Of a stretch of DNA of 64,000 bases, positions 10,575 to 22,670 are shown one piece after another (positions within the stretch are counted from its first letter, which is position 1; each line of letters begins with the position of its first letter). The notes under the pieces were generated by a model. It was not told the origin of the DNA. It saw only the letters and a list, made by a program, of their open reading frames with translations, and did no database searches. The translations under genes were made by a program, and so were the position numbers. Origin of the DNA: Sorex araneus (Eukaryota > Chordata > Mammalia > Eulipotyphla > Soricidae). Location: assembly GCF_027595985.1 (NCBI RefSeq), contig NC_073303.1, positions 102,327,820-102,391,819 on the forward strand. The letters are read 5' to 3'.

Positions 10575-12970
10575 TCTTTCCAGGTCCACCATGTTCGGTC
10601 CTTAACCTACTTTCAGCACACATCTCATGGTCCCAAACCATAATGTTCAGTCCTTTACCTACATTTAGCACACATCTGCCATCCAGAGCGATCCTTCCAA
10701 CCATCATTGACTTAGTGATTCCATCTCTATCCCAGCTGCCTTCCCCCACAGCTTGTGAGGCAGGCTTCCAATCATGGAGCAATCTTCCTGGCCCTTGTCT
10801 CTACTGTTCTTGGGTGTCTCATCTTATGTTATTTTATAGTCCACAAATGAGTGCAGTCATTTTATGTCTGTCTCTCTCTTTCCGACTTATTTCACTTATC
10901 ATGATACTCTCCATGGCCGTCCACTTGTAAGCAAATTTCATGACTTCATCTTTTCTAACAGCTGCATAGTAGTCCATTGTGTAGATGTACCATAGCCTAT
11001 TCTCAGGTGCTCGGGTTGTTTCCAGATTCTGGCTATTGTGAACAATGCTGCAATGACCATAGAGGTGCAGATGTCATTTCTTCTGAGCTTTTATGCAACC
11101 CTGAAATATTTTCCCAGAAATGATATTGCTGGGCCATATGGAAGCTCAATTTTAGTTTTTTTGAGGAATGTCCATATTGTTTTCCAGAAAGGCTAGACCA
11201 GTTGGCATTCCCACAATGAATTCCCAACAATGAAAGAGCACTCCATTCTCCCTAAATCTGCACCTAGCACTGGTTGTTTTTGCTCTTTTAATGTGTACCA
11301 GTCTCTCTGCTGTGAGGTGATAACTTATTGTTGTTTTTATTTGCATTCCCCTAATCAGTAGCTATGTGAAGCCTTTTATCATATGCCTTTTGAAATTTGT
11401 ATTTCTTTTTTGAGAAGTTTCTGTTCATTTCTTCTTTCCATTTTTGATGAGGTTGAAGGTTTTTTTCTTGTAAATTTCTATCAATGTCTTATATATCCTG
11501 GATATTAACTCCCTATCTGATGGATATTGAATAACTAATTTTTCCCAGTCTGTGGTATCTTCTATGCATTTTGGTGACTGTTTCTTTTGAGGTGCAGAAA
11601 TTTCTTAGATTAATGTAGTCCATTTGTTTATCTTTGTTTTCACTTGCTTGGTCAGTGGTGTTTCATCCTTGAGGATGCCTTTAGCTTCAATATCATAGAG
11701 GGTTCTGCATACGTTTTCCTCCATGTACCTTATGGACTCAGCTCTGATACTGAAGACTTTAATCTAATTTGATATGACTTTTGTGCCTGGAATTATACAG
11801 AGATCAGAGTTCATTTTTTTTTTTTGCAAGTAACTATCCAGTTTTCCCAGTCCCATTTGTCGAAGAGGCTTTCCTTGCTTCACATTGCTTGCTCCTTTCT
11901 TAATCAGAGATTATGTGATCAAGTATTTGAGAGTCTGTGACTAAATGTTCACTTCTGTTCCATTGCTCTGCAGGTTTATTCCAATAACAATACCATGCTG
12001 TTTTAATTACTACTACTTTTTTAGTACAGTTTGCAGTTGGGGAAGGTAATTCCTTCCATCTTTTTTCCTCCAATGGTTGCTTTAGCTATTTGTGGAGTTT
12101 TATTGTTCCATATGAATTTCAGGAGTGTTTTTTGTCTATTTATTTGATGGATGTTATGGGTCTCCTAATAGAAGCTACCTTGAATCTGTATAATGATTTG
12201 GGGAGTATTGCCATTTTGATAATGTTAATTCTCCTGATCCATGAGTAGGGGATATGCCTCTATTTCCTAGTTTCCTCTTTTATTTCTTGAAGTAGTGTTT
12301 TATAATTTTCTTTGTATAGGTCCTTCACCTCTTTAATTAAACTGATTCCGAGGTACCTGATTTTCTGAGGCAATATTGTCAATGGGATTGCTATTTTAAT
12401 ATCTCCTTCTTCTCTTTCATTATTTGTTTATAGGAAAGCCATAGATATTGAGGTGTTGATTTTGTAGCCTGTCACTTTACTATATATACTATTGCTTGTC
12501 AGAACATTTTTGTGGAGTCTTCAGGATTTTCTAAGTATCATGTCATCTGCAAATAGTGATAGCTTGACCTCTTCCTTTTCTATCTGGATGCCCTTGATAC
12601 CTTTTTCTTAGCTAACTTTTATGACAAGTATCTCTAGTACTATATTGAATAGAAGTGTCAAGAGTGGGCATCCTTGTCCTTTCCCAGATCTTAGAGGAAA
12701 GGCTTTTAGTTTCTCCCCATTGAGAATAATGCTCTCAGTGAGCCTGTGATAGATGACTTTGACTATACTGAGGAAAGCTCCTTCAATTTCCATTTTGTTG
12801 AGAGTTTTTAACACTAAAGGGCACTGGGTCTTGTCAAATGCTTTCTCTGCATCTATTGATATGGTTATATTGTTTTTATCTTTTCTTTTATTGATGTGTT
12901 GTATTATGCTGATTGTCTTGCCAGTGGTAAACCATTTCTGCATCCAGAATGAATCTTACTTGGGTCAGAC
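10575..12970 (-). mobile_element. L1 fragment, about 2.4 kb, ORF2 plus 3' region
   Basis: Read on the minus strand from 12970, this covers the L1 ORF2 reverse transcriptase (RT), the C-terminal domain and part of the 3' UTR. It is 5'-truncated within the RT domain. The ORF is broken by stops and frameshifts. Near its 3' side (10590-10680) a block of about 60 bases around TTCAGTCCTTTACCTA is imperfectly duplicated in tandem. Confidence 0.92.
12530..12960 (-). pseudogene. L1 ORF2 reverse transcriptase fragment
   Basis: The peptide contains INKRKDKNN, the [10 protein letters not shown] motif and GQGCPL...[10 protein letters not shown], followed in another frame by LSLFADDMIL. FADD is the RT active-site box, at about 12541-12556, and is intact here. 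The protein would nick DNA and reverse-transcribe its own RNA in L1 transposition. Frame changes between motifs and the missing N-terminal endonuclease show it is not functional. Confidence 0.9.
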
Positions 12971-13029
12971 TCTTTTTTATATAAAACTTTGGGAAGCTCT
13001 ACCCACTTATAGAGATAGAATTTAAAATG

Positions 13030-14390
13030 TATCCTATCAGATGGATAAATAGGCCTTGTTCATGGCTTAAAGGAATCAACATTGTCAATACAACCTTTCT
13101 ACCCAAAGTATTATATAGAATTAATAAAATAATCATTAAAATTTGATAACATTATTTTTTGCTATTTGGGTCACACCCAGCGATGCTCAGGGGTCACTCC
13201 TGACTCATGCACTCAGGAATTACTCCTGGCAGTGCTCAGGGGACCATATGGGATGTTGGGAATCGAACCCGGGTCGGCTGCGTGCAAGGCAAATGCCCTA
13301 CCAGCTGTGCTGTCACTCCAGCCCCGATAACATTCTTAAAAGGCTTGAAAAAAAACTCTACTAAAATTTTTATGGGAGAATAAAACTCCCCCAGTGGCCA
13401 AAGAAATCTAAAGAGGAAAACAAAGGTGGGTGATATTGCATATCTCAACTTCAAAACAATACTAGAAGTCTATTATAACCACAATTGCATGGTACTGAAA
13501 TAAGTACATATAGACCCACAGAACAATGGAACATAACTGAAAGTCCAGATTTAGTTTCCAGATTTATGTACATTTAATATAAGACAAAGGAACTAAGCAT
13601 ATGAAGTAGAACAAAGACAATCTCTTCAACAACTGGTGCTGGGAAAACTGGATAGCTACATGTTAAAAAAAAAGAGAAATTATAACCATAGCTCACATCA
13701 CTCACAAAAGTCAACTTGGATTAAGGACAACTTGGATTAAGTCAATTTGGATCAAGATTAAAGGCTCGTTTTCAGTTAGGACTATGAAAATGCAAATAAA
13801 AATAACATTGAGATTTTATCTTATGCCAGAGGCAATGGCATCAAGAAAGTCTGGAAATATCCTTCATTGGTGGTGTTGTGGTGAGAAATAAACCCTCATT
13901 CACTGTTGGAATTGTTGTCTAGTCAAGATAAGAAAACAATCCAAATATCCAGTTACAAATGAATGGATCAAGAAGTTTTGCTATGCATACATAATGGAAT
14001 ACTATGAAAATCTGAAAAAAATCACAATATCTTAAAGTTGCAGTGACATAGATGGAACTAGAGGATGTTATGCTTAATAAAGTTAGAAGGAAAGAACAGA
14101 TACAGAATGAGGCATCTTTAAGTTTCACATATGGGACTTAAAGATACTAAGCAAAATAGCAATTTAGGGCAAAAGAATGAAGAGTAGATTTTAATTCAAT
14201 ACAAGAAGTAAATTATGTTTACACATAACTTATGTTTTGGGGTGGCAGGGCTGGGGGTTGGGGTAAGAGGGAGCTGTCCTTGGTAGTTAGTGTAATCTGG
14301 TGATCAGTATGGTGTTTTTTGGATTATGTAACATGAATCCATCATTAACAATATTTTAATCAAAGTACTTCAATAAATAAAAATAAAAAT
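13030..14390 (+). mobile_element. Old L1, ORF2 C-terminal part to 3' end
   Basis: Decayed ORF2 text is visible (TTTATGGGAGAATAAAA, AACTGGTGCTGGGAAAACTGG, TGGAATACTATG). It ends near 14390 with a CAATAAATAAAAATAAAAA tail. It is more diverged than the copies at 10575 and 19779. It is interrupted by SINE-A at 13154-13325. Confidence 0.85.
13154..13325 (-). mobile_element. SINE-A with TSD
   Basis: Full-length minus-strand SINE-A with a near-consensus body and B box. TSD GATAACATT lies at 13145-13153 and 13326-13334. Confidence 0.95.
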
Positions 14391-16389
14391 TTAAATAGAT
14401 AGAAAATAAAAAACACTTCATAAAAATTGATTCAAGTGTTTCTTAGAAGTTCATAGATCTATCAATTCAAACATTTTCACTGATAGAAAATCATTTGAAA
14501 GACAGTATGCTACATTTTCACTTGTTTTAATTGTTCAAATTTATTTCTTGTATTGAGTTAAAATCTTCTTTTAATTTATTTTTACTCATTAATCTAATAT
14601 TAATTCCTTTTTCTGTTTCAAGTGGAAAAATTAGTGCATAATACTTAATAGCATGAAAATGATGTTCACATTCTTATCTGAAAATATCTTTAATTCATTC
14701 AAGTTCCTTCACCTTCTATTATAGAATGAAATATTTCCAGACACAATTTTCCTTTTGGCACAGTAGTTTTAACATAATGAGAAAAAAAAAACTTTGTCTT
14801 TGGTCTCATGTAACTCTCTTTAGGCAGAGAAGGCAAGTAAATGGAAATTCTGTCTGCTGTGTACTAAAATGAAGGAAACTTAGAAAACAACCAAAGCATA
14901 AAGAGGTGAAAAAAAAAAACCCATAAAATTTGGAGCAGGATCTGTCAAGCAAAACTTCCAAGAGAAAGAAAAACCTAGACTAACCACTAAAAGAATGAGC
15001 AGGAATTAGCAGGCCTCAGTGATAATGGGTAAGTGAAAGTGAGAGAAAAATGTGGTCCATTAAGGGAATTAAAATGTTCAAAGAGGAGAAAAGAATCATC
15101 AAGACAAAGCAGTGATGCGTGTGTGCTCATACTTGTAAATGATGTGCATGATTGTGTACTTTTGTCTCACTAAAAACAAATGGATATATGAATAAAGGAA
15201 TTTTGAAGCCTTTTTAGGTGATCTTAATGTTACTCCAACTGTATTATGGTTACGTACAAATGAACACATTTGTATTTTGGAAAGATCCTTCAGCCATTGG
15301 GTGTGTAAAGCATGACGGGGTCAGGTTCAGGTGGATTTATTCAAAAGGTCATTACTCTGCCCATGAAGAAAAATTAAGAGGGTTAAAGTCAGGATTGTTG
15401 TGGGGATTTTTATCCCATCTTCATGATGGTAATCCTTGCCTCATTAAGTTCATCTTTGTACAAGTTATGATGATATAATGCCCAAAAGTGAATTTTAAAA
15501 TTTCATTTGTGACCTAAACACTGTAGAATAAAGATGATTTCTCATCTTGCTAGTTCTGGGAATTTTTTAAAAAAATAGTCGCATTTATTTTTGATAGCAG
15601 TGCCACATTGTTAATATTATGGTTGCAATGGGCTAGAACACATTAATCATTGGAGGGATGGAGAGCTATAAAGACACACATATTAGTTCTCTGAAAATGA
15701 GTTATTTGTTTTTATTCTAGAAACAAAAATGTTGCATTTATGCTTAGCATAATACATGTTTTCTAGGTTATTTCTGGTATTCCAAAAAGCTATGAATGTT
15801 TTAGAATTTTGTTCTGATATCCAGATGGTAGCACACATTAAAGACTATGGTGTTTAAAGTCAGGCAGACCTCAATTAAAATCCCGGTTTGATCTCTTACA
15901 AGCTTTTTGGCACTAGGAGCCTAGCCACCAATCCTAAAATTTTTTAAAAATTTATATGATAGATATGATTATATTATATGTATATAATAACATGTGTGAT
16001 TAGTATAAACAATACCACTAGAATCCTTTGTAGGTAGCTATCAAAAACTAATTATTAAACTTTGGAGTCCAAGCAGTTTTTCTTCTTTAAGATATGCAAC
16101 ACTATGGTTGGGACTCTCTACAAATCATATTTATCATTTTCCAGCTGACTTCCTATTGGTTGGAGTCTGTGTATTGGTGACAGCAAAAGGAGTCTGAAAG
16201 ACGGGAGCAGGTTAAGAATCTTGTCCTTTTCATTTGCCCACAAACACACATACAGTGGTGCCAAGTAACACTCTAAGTGGATGTTGGGATTAATAATAAC
16301 TGGGGCCAAGTTCCCATTTGTTGTTGTTTTCCCACAGTCTCGAGATTCATACAAAGTACAAGATGGACAGTGTCACTTGCTCCAGATCT
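14391..16389. other. Unique AT-rich DNA
   Basis: No gene is recognised. A short MIR-like relic lies at about 15865-15920 (CAGACCTCAATTAAAATCC). The 86-residue frame at 15218-15478 has no motif. Confidence 0.55.
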
Positions 16390-16401
16390 GATATCACCTC
16401 A
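16390..16401 (+). repeat. TSD of the RTE element, left copy
   Basis: GATATCACCTCA here is repeated exactly at 19510-19521. The two copies bracket the RTE element and define its ends. Confidence 0.9.
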
Positions 16402-16449
16402 CTTGTATCAATTGTATCCCTTGTCATCCCATCGATCTTCGACTTGATG

Positions 16450-19250
16450 GAGCAGGCACCAGTAATGTCTCCCGTACTAGTGTAGCCCAATGGTATCTGC
16501 TCGCTCCAGGAACATGAAGAGCCTCAAACCATTTGTTCAAGGTTTTGATGAAGAAGTCTTACCAACTCGTAGGTGGGTGGCCACATGGTCTTTTGACGTC
16601 TTGTGGAATCCAGTTGGTAAAAGCTCTAGTCCAGCAGTTGTCTCTAAATCGCATTATGTGTCCAGCCCATCTGATTTTCGATGCCATGGCAAACGAGACA
16701 TTGTCCCTGATTCTTGATCATAGATGGCAGTCAGAACTCCGGATTCCTTCTCTCACTTGAGTGAAACGTTAATATTCCAAGGATGGCTATTTCAATTTCT
16801 CTTTGGGAGACCTGAATAACATTCTTATACTGTTTCTGTAGGGGCCAGGTCTCTGAGACATATGTTAGTGCATGAAAAATGGTGGATTAAAAAAGATGTG
16901 CCTGGAGCCAGAGTTTCTTCATCCTCTTAACAACTTCTTCGACGCTCTTGAAGGCATTCCACACTTCTCTCTTCCTCCTGCACAGTTCTGGTGCCAAGTT
17001 GTTACTCATGTTGAGTTCTTGAGCCAGGTAAACATAGCTGCTGCATTCAGAGATATTTGTTCCATTGAGAGCAAATGGAATGTCAGGGACTAGTTCATTT
17101 TTCATGAATATTGTTTTGCTGAGATTTAGCTGCAATCTGACCTTTCCACACTTGCAGTCAAAGTCGGCCAGCATTGGTCCTGCTTGGCTAATGTTTGGTG
17201 TTATTAGAACAATGTCATCAGCAAAGAGGAGATGGTGTATTTGCTGACTGTCTATCTTCACTCTCATTCCTTCCCATTCCAGTTGTCACATGACGTTCTC
17301 GAGGGTGGCTCTGAAGAGTTTCAGTGAAATGGTATCACCCTGCTGAACCCCTCTCTTTATGTTGATGATTACTTCCTTGTAGAATGCTGAGATCCGGGTG
17401 GTGGATTCGTAATACAGCTCACAGAGGATCCTGATATACTGAGTTTGAACGCCCTGTTTGGCTAAGGCTTAGATGACCACTTCAGATTCAACAGAATCAA
17501 AGGCCTTCTTTAACTCAATGAATGTTAGACACAGTGGCATCTTGAATTCTTGCGAAACTTCAATGAGCTCGGTCACTGTGTGGATATGGTCAATCGTGTT
17601 GAATTCTTTTTGGAACCCAGCTCCCTCACATAGTTGTCCTTCATCTACTGTTCTGCCTATTCTATTCAGACTGACTGGAGTGAACAACTTGTAGACGATG
17701 GACAACAGGCAGAATGGGCAATAGTTGCCGATTTTGTGCATGTCTCCCTTCTTGTACAACAGAATGGTCCTGCTGGTTTTCCATTGGGACGGAAACTTGC
17801 ATATGGACAGGTATCATATGAAGAGCTGAGCCAGTGTGTTGATGAGTACTGGCGCAAATTCTTCAGGTATTCAGGTCTGACCTTGTCTGGACTGGGTGCT
17901 GTACGTGACTTTACCGATGAAATGGCATGTTGGATTTCCGAACGGAGGACATTGGGAATGACATATCCATCCTGCGTAATTTGGTATGTGTGCAGGTGGA
18001 TGTGGCTGTCGAAGAGATCTGAGTAGAAGTCATGAATAATCTTTTCCATTGCCCTTCTGGAAGATGTGATAGATCTACCAGGAGGTCAGAGGGCAGTCAT
18101 CTTGGTCTTGTAGTTGGCAAAGAACAGACAAGCATTGTGAATACTTTTCCTGGCTTCTGCCTCCTCAGCCAACAGTGCTGTTTTTCTCCCTTTGAGGTCT
18201 TCCTTTATCGCTTCTCTGCACAACTTTTCAAGCTCAGACATTAGCTTGTTGTTGCCTGAGGCTCATGTCAAATCACATTGGCCAATGAGCTCGAGAGTTC
18301 CTGAAGACAGGCATCTGTTTGTGGCTTTCCCACTCTTGGCATTCTTTGTGCAGTCATTGAGGTGCTGAACCAGTCGATCGTCTTCCTCATTGATGTTGCC
18401 AACAATGGCATCTACCCACATTGCCTCAATAGTGCCAAAGAGCTCCAAGTCAGTGGTCATTCTGGTAGTTCTTTTCTTAAACTTAAACGTTTTGCCCTTT
18501 CTCCCTGTTCTGTGAGGTAGATTTTTGCATGAAGGAGAAGGTGGTCCAATCCTGTTTGGAATTTTGAGACAACAGCGACATCGGTCAGACAAAACTGGCG
18601 ATTGAATATAATGTGGTCAATTTCATTGTAGAACTGTGCACCAGGAGACTCCCATGCCCAATGTTTGGATTTGGCCTTCTGGATCTCTGAGTTACCATGG
18701 ATGGTCTTGGTTGACATGATGAACTCAGACAGTCACTCACCGGTTCGTTCTATTCTACGCCCTGGGTCCCAATGTAGAGTTCTTCAGGAGACCTTTTCGG
18801 TCCTATCTTGGCATTAAAATCACCAACAATGATCTTGTAGAAAGTGTGGTCTTCTTTATAGAACTTCTCCAGCTCCATGTAGAACTTCTCAATTTCTTCT
18901 TCATTGTAGTTGGATGTTGGTGCATAGATGATGAAGATAGAAACTGCTGGCAGTGAGCCACATCTATTCAAGCATAATCATCCCATTCAGGTTGTTAGGC
19001 ATTCAAATGAATCAATGCTCATGGCCAAGTTTATGTTGACAAGGACACCAACACCACTGATGCCTCTGTTGTCTCATGATCTGAGGAACAGTACTTCTCT
19101 AGTGTCGAAAATGGCGTAATATGATTGATGCCTTCTCATCTAGGTTATACCAATGATGTTGTACTTGATCTTCTGTGCTTGCACTACCAGGTCCTCAATG
19201 GATGCTTGTGATGCCAGTGTACTTGCATTGAAATCACAGATAATCATTTT
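16450..19250 (-). pseudogene. RTE ORF: APE endonuclease plus reverse transcriptase, broken
   Basis: Fragments in order on the minus strand: an N-terminal endonuclease piece with SIEDLVVQAQKIKYNIIGIT; then IYAPTSNYNEEE and VGDFNAKIG (about 18803-18920), the Asn/Asp centre of APE nucleases; then ESPGAQFYNEIDHIIFN (about 18600-18650), with the Asp-His end of that domain. The RT follows, with AFDSVESE (about 17470-17500), then the GVQQGDTIS block (about 17330-17350, in a neighbouring frame), HHLLFADDIVLITPN (FADD box at about 17212-17226) and LNGTNISECSSYVYL. At least four frame changes and several stops interrupt it, one replacing the residue after NIIGIT. The intact FADD and GDFNAKIG motifs suggest neutral decay of a once active copy. 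Confidence 0.92.
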
Positions 19251-19279
19251 ATTCCTTCTCCTTTTTCATTTTGGCAGTC

Positions 19280-19509
19280 TAGTTCGTCCCTGAGATTTTA
19301 TCAGCCTCTTCTTGCTCATCCACTTAATGCTGCCATACTGGAGGCTCTATCAGTGTCAGGGCAATGAGGCCTATTGTTGTTACTGTTTTTGGCATACTGA
19401 ATATGCCACGGGTAGCTTGCCAGGCTCTGCAGGGTGGGTGGGATACCCTGGGTAGTTTGCTAGGCTTTCTGAGAGGGATGGAGGCTTTATGGCAGTCTCT
19501 AATCACCCA
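19280..19509 (-). mobile_element. RTE 5' non-coding region, source of the SINE-B body
   Basis: Read from 19509 down, this has a direct repeat of about 45 bases: AGCCTAGCAAACTACCCAGG and AGCCTGGCAAGCTACCCGTG. It continues with TATGCCAAAAACAGTAACAA, then AGAGCCTCCAGTATGGC and AAAATCTCAGGGACG. The same text forms the middle of every SINE-B/B' copy in the window. No tRNA-like head precedes it here, so the head was added to the SINE and is not part of the LINE. Confidence 0.85.
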
Positions 19510-19521
19510 GATATCACCTCA

Positions 19522-19770
19522 GGGATCTTTATTTAGTCTTCAAAGACACTTAATCCATCTGATCAGAATACTAATCTGGACTTTACTTTCTAATTCTGTA
19601 GGACCGCTCCTCTAAGCTGTTAACTTCCAATCACTTCAACTCTTCCTTCTGTTCCCTTCAGTTAAAAAGATAGCTGGCTCTTACTGTCACTGAGCTTTCT
19701 TAGTGTTTCTTATTTTACTTTTTCAGTCCTCCTTGACCTGCCAGTTTCCTATATTGAAATCTATTAAAAC
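19522..19770. other. Short unique spacer between RTE and L1
   Basis: T/C-rich sequence with no recognisable feature. Confidence 0.5.
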
Positions 19771-19778
19771 TTGGCATA

Positions 19779-22317
19779 GTTCCCAGTGATGCAAGGATGG
19801 TTTAACATTTGTAAGTCAATCAACATAATTCATCATATCAACAAAAGAAATAATAAAAACCATATGATCATATCAATAGATACAGGGAAAGCATTTGATA
19901 AGATCCAGTACCCGTTTATGATGAAAACTCTCGGCAAAATGGGCATTGAAGGAACTTTTCTCAGTATAGTCAAAGCCATCTACCAAAAGCCCATGGCAAG
20001 TATCATTCTTAAAGGGGAAAATCTAAAAGCCTTCCCTCTAAGATTGGGCACAAGGCAAGGTTGGTCACTTTTGCCACGCCACTCCATTCAATATAGTACT
20101 GGAAGTCCTAGCCATAGCAGTTAGAAAAAAAATATCAAGCGCATACAGATAGGAAAGGAAGAGGTCAAGCTATCACTATTTGAAGATGACATGATAGAAT
20201 ACTTAGAAAACCCTAAAGACTCTACGGAGAAGCTTCTAGAAACAATAGGCTGATATAGTAAAGTGGTGATCTACAAAATCAACACCCAAAAGTCCATGGA
20301 ATTCTCATATACAAATAATTGAAGAGAAGAAAGAGACATTAAAAAAAACAATCCCGTCACAATAGTACCTCAGAAAATCAAGTACCTTGGAATCAGCTTA
20401 AACAAAGAGGTGAAGGACCTATACAAGGAAAATTACAAAACACTACTTCAAGAAATAAAAGAGGACACTAGGAAATGGAGACAGATTCTCTGCTCACGGG
20501 TAGGGAAAATTAATATGATCAAAATGGAAATACTGCCAAAAACACTATACAAATTTATTGTGCTCCTTATAAGGATACCCATGACATTTTTCAAAGAAAT
20601 AGACAAAACACTCCTGAAATTCATATGGAGCAATAAGCCCGCACGAATAGCTAAAGCAATCCTTGGTAAAACGAAGATGGATGGCATCACCTTCCCCAAT
20701 TTCAAACTCTACTACAAAGCAGTAATAATTTAAACAGCGTGGCATTGGGCTAGAAACAGACCTGCAGACCAATGGAACAGAGTTAAATATCCTGTCACAG
20801 AACCCTAAATATGTGGCCACTTATTCTTTGACAAAGGAGCAAGAAATGTGAAGTGGAACAAGGAAAGCCTCTTCAACTAGGAAAACTGGATAGCTACCTG
20901 CAAAAAAAAGAACTTTGACCTCTGTCTAATGCCAGGTACAAAAGTCAGATCAAAGTGGATTAAAGACCTCAATATCAGACATTAATGTATAAGGTACATA
21001 GAGGAAAATGTAGGCAGAACTCTCCATGACATTGAAGCTAAAAGCATCTTTAAGGACAAAACAGCATTGACCGTGCAAGTGGAACCAAACATAAACAAAT
21101 GGGACTACATCAAACTAAGAAGCTTCTGCACTTCAAAAGAAACAGTGACCTAAATACAGAAAGAGCCCACAGAATGAGAAAGAATATTTACCCAATACCT
21201 ATCTGATAAGGGATTAATATGTAGGATATACAAGACACTAGTAGAATTGTATAAGAAAAAAACCTCCAACCTCATCTAATTCGGTGAGAAGTAATGAAAA
21301 GAAGTTTCCTCAAAAAAGGAATACAAATGGTCAAAAGGCACATGAAAAAATGCTCCACATCACTAGTCATCAGGGAGATGCAAATCAAAACAATGAGATA
21401 TCATCTCACACCACAGAGACTGGCACACATTCAAAAGAACAAAAGCAACCAGTGCTGGTGTGGATGTGGGGGAAAAGGGATTCTCTTTCACTGTTGGTGG
21501 GAATGCTGACTGGTTCAGCCTTTCTGGAAAACAATATGGACAGTCCTTCAAAAAGTAGATATTTCACTTCCATATGACCCTGCAATACGACTTCTTGGAA
21601 TATACCCCGAGGATGCAAAGAAACACAGTAGAAATGACATCTGTACCTATATTTTCATTGCAGCACTGTTCACAATAGCCGAAATCTGGAAACAACCCAA
21701 GTACCCTAAAACAGATGACTGGTTAAAGAAACTTTGTTACATCTCCACAATGGAATACTATGCAGCTATTAGGAGAGATGAAGTCATGAAGTTTCTTATA
21801 AATGGATAGACATGGAAAGTATCATGCTAAGTGAAATGAATCAGAAAGAGAGGGACAGACATAGAAGGACTGCACTCATTTGTGGAGTATAGAATAACAT
21901 CACATGAGGCTAACACCCAAGGACAGTAGATACTAGGGCCAGGAGGATGGCCCCATAGCTGGAAGACTGCTTCATGAGTGGAGGGGAGAAGGCAGATGGA
22001 ATAGAGAAGGGATCGCTAAGAAAATGATGGCTGGAGGAGTCAGTCGGGATGGGAGATATGTACCGAAATTAGATAATGGACCAAACATGATGACCCTTCA
22101 GTGCTGTGTTGCAAGCTATAATGCCCAAAAGTAGAGAGCGTGGAGAATATTGTCTGCCATGGAGGCAGGGGGAGGGGGGGAAAGGTGGGAAACTGGGGAT
22201 TCTGGTGGTGGGGAATGTGCACTAGTAGAGTGATGGATATTTGATCATTGTGTAATTTTTACCCAAACATGAGTGCTTGTAACTATTTCACAGTGATTCA
22301 ATAAAATTAAAAAAAAA
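19779..22317 (+). mobile_element. L1, 5'-truncated, 2.5 kb, with tail and TSD
   Basis: Starts within the ORF2 RT domain and runs through the C-terminal domain and a G-rich 3' UTR to CAATAAAATTAAAAAAAAA. TSD TTGGCATA lies at 19771-19778 and 22318-22325. The 3' UTR (about 22140-22215) holds several G runs (GGGGGAGGGGGGG, GGTGGGAAACTGGGG) typical of L1 3' UTRs. Its 3' end (GTGCACTRGTRGAG, TTTGATCATTGTGT, CACAGTGATTCAATAAAA) is the reference used here to recognise the other L1 tails. Its better preservation suggests a later arrival than the L1 copies at 6150, 13030 and 44740. Confidence 0.93.
19786..20735 (+). pseudogene. L1 ORF2 RT fragment with mutated active site
   Basis: The reading frame shows [26 protein letters not shown] and [11 protein letters not shown], then, after a frame break, [13 protein letters not shown] and [17 protein letters not shown]. 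The catalytic FADD box reads FEDD (about 20177-20190, [10 protein letters not shown]), which removes a conserved Ala, and a stop separates it from the upstream block. Upstream ORF1 and the endonuclease are absent because of 5' truncation. Confidence 0.9.
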
Positions 22318-22420
22318 TTGGCATACTTTTAATTTTTTAGTAGACCCCCGTTTTATTTTGTTTTATTATTTACATTTCATGAAGCAGTTCACAATATTTT
22401 ATTAGATTTAATATTCAAAT

Positions 22421-22670
22421 GGGGCTGGAGCGATAGCACAGCAGTTGGGCATTGGTCTTTCACGTGGCAGGCCCGAGTTCAATTCCTTCGCCGCTCTCGG
22501 AGAGCCCGGCAAGCTACCGAGAGTATCAAGCCCTCTCGGCAGAGCCTGGCAAGCTATCCGTGCATATTGAATATGCCAAAAACAGCAACAATAAGTCTCT
22601 CAATGAGAGACGTTATTGGTGCCCACTCGAACAAATTGATGAGCAATGGGATGACAGTGACAGTGACAGT
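22421..22670 (+). mobile_element. SINE-B, full length, with TSD and ACAGTG tail
   Basis: A tRNA-like head with A box TAGCACAGCAG and a B-box-like GAGTTCAATTCC starts at 22421. The RTE 5' body follows, and then the RTE tail, which reads RRYWCPLEQIDEQWDDSDSD in the RTE frame. It ends in GACAGTGACAGTGACAGT. TSD AATATTCAAA lies at 22410-22419 and 22671-22680. No poly(A). Confidence 0.95.

Larger units (their letters stand above)
16402..19509 (-). mobile_element. RTE-clade LINE, near full length (likely RTE1_Sar)
   Basis: A 3.1-kb non-LTR retrotransposon on the minus strand, flanked by a perfect 12-bp TSD. From its 5' end at 19509 it has a non-coding segment of about 200 bases (to about 19280), an APE-type endonuclease (about 19245-18480), a linker, a reverse transcriptase (about 18050-16890), a short C-terminal domain (about 16880-16450) and a very short 3' end with GATACA-like units but no poly(A). 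That is the RTE layout: one main ORF, almost no 3' UTR, simple-repeat tail. RTE elements copy themselves by target-primed reverse transcription. From memory, RTE1_Sar is known from Sorex araneus and from parasitic nematodes and was proposed as a horizontal transfer. Shrew repeats and a TSD on both sides argue against contamination. Stops and frameshifts make this copy dead. Confidence 0.92.

Noticed and set aside
16887-17267. Functional host gene with a reverse transcriptase domain
   Set aside because: It belongs to the RTE ORF, which is broken by frameshifts and stops on both sides.
16402-19509. Nematode DNA contamination
   Set aside because: The element is bounded by a 12-bp TSD, sits between shrew-type repeats, and shares its ends with shrew SINEs elsewhere in the window.
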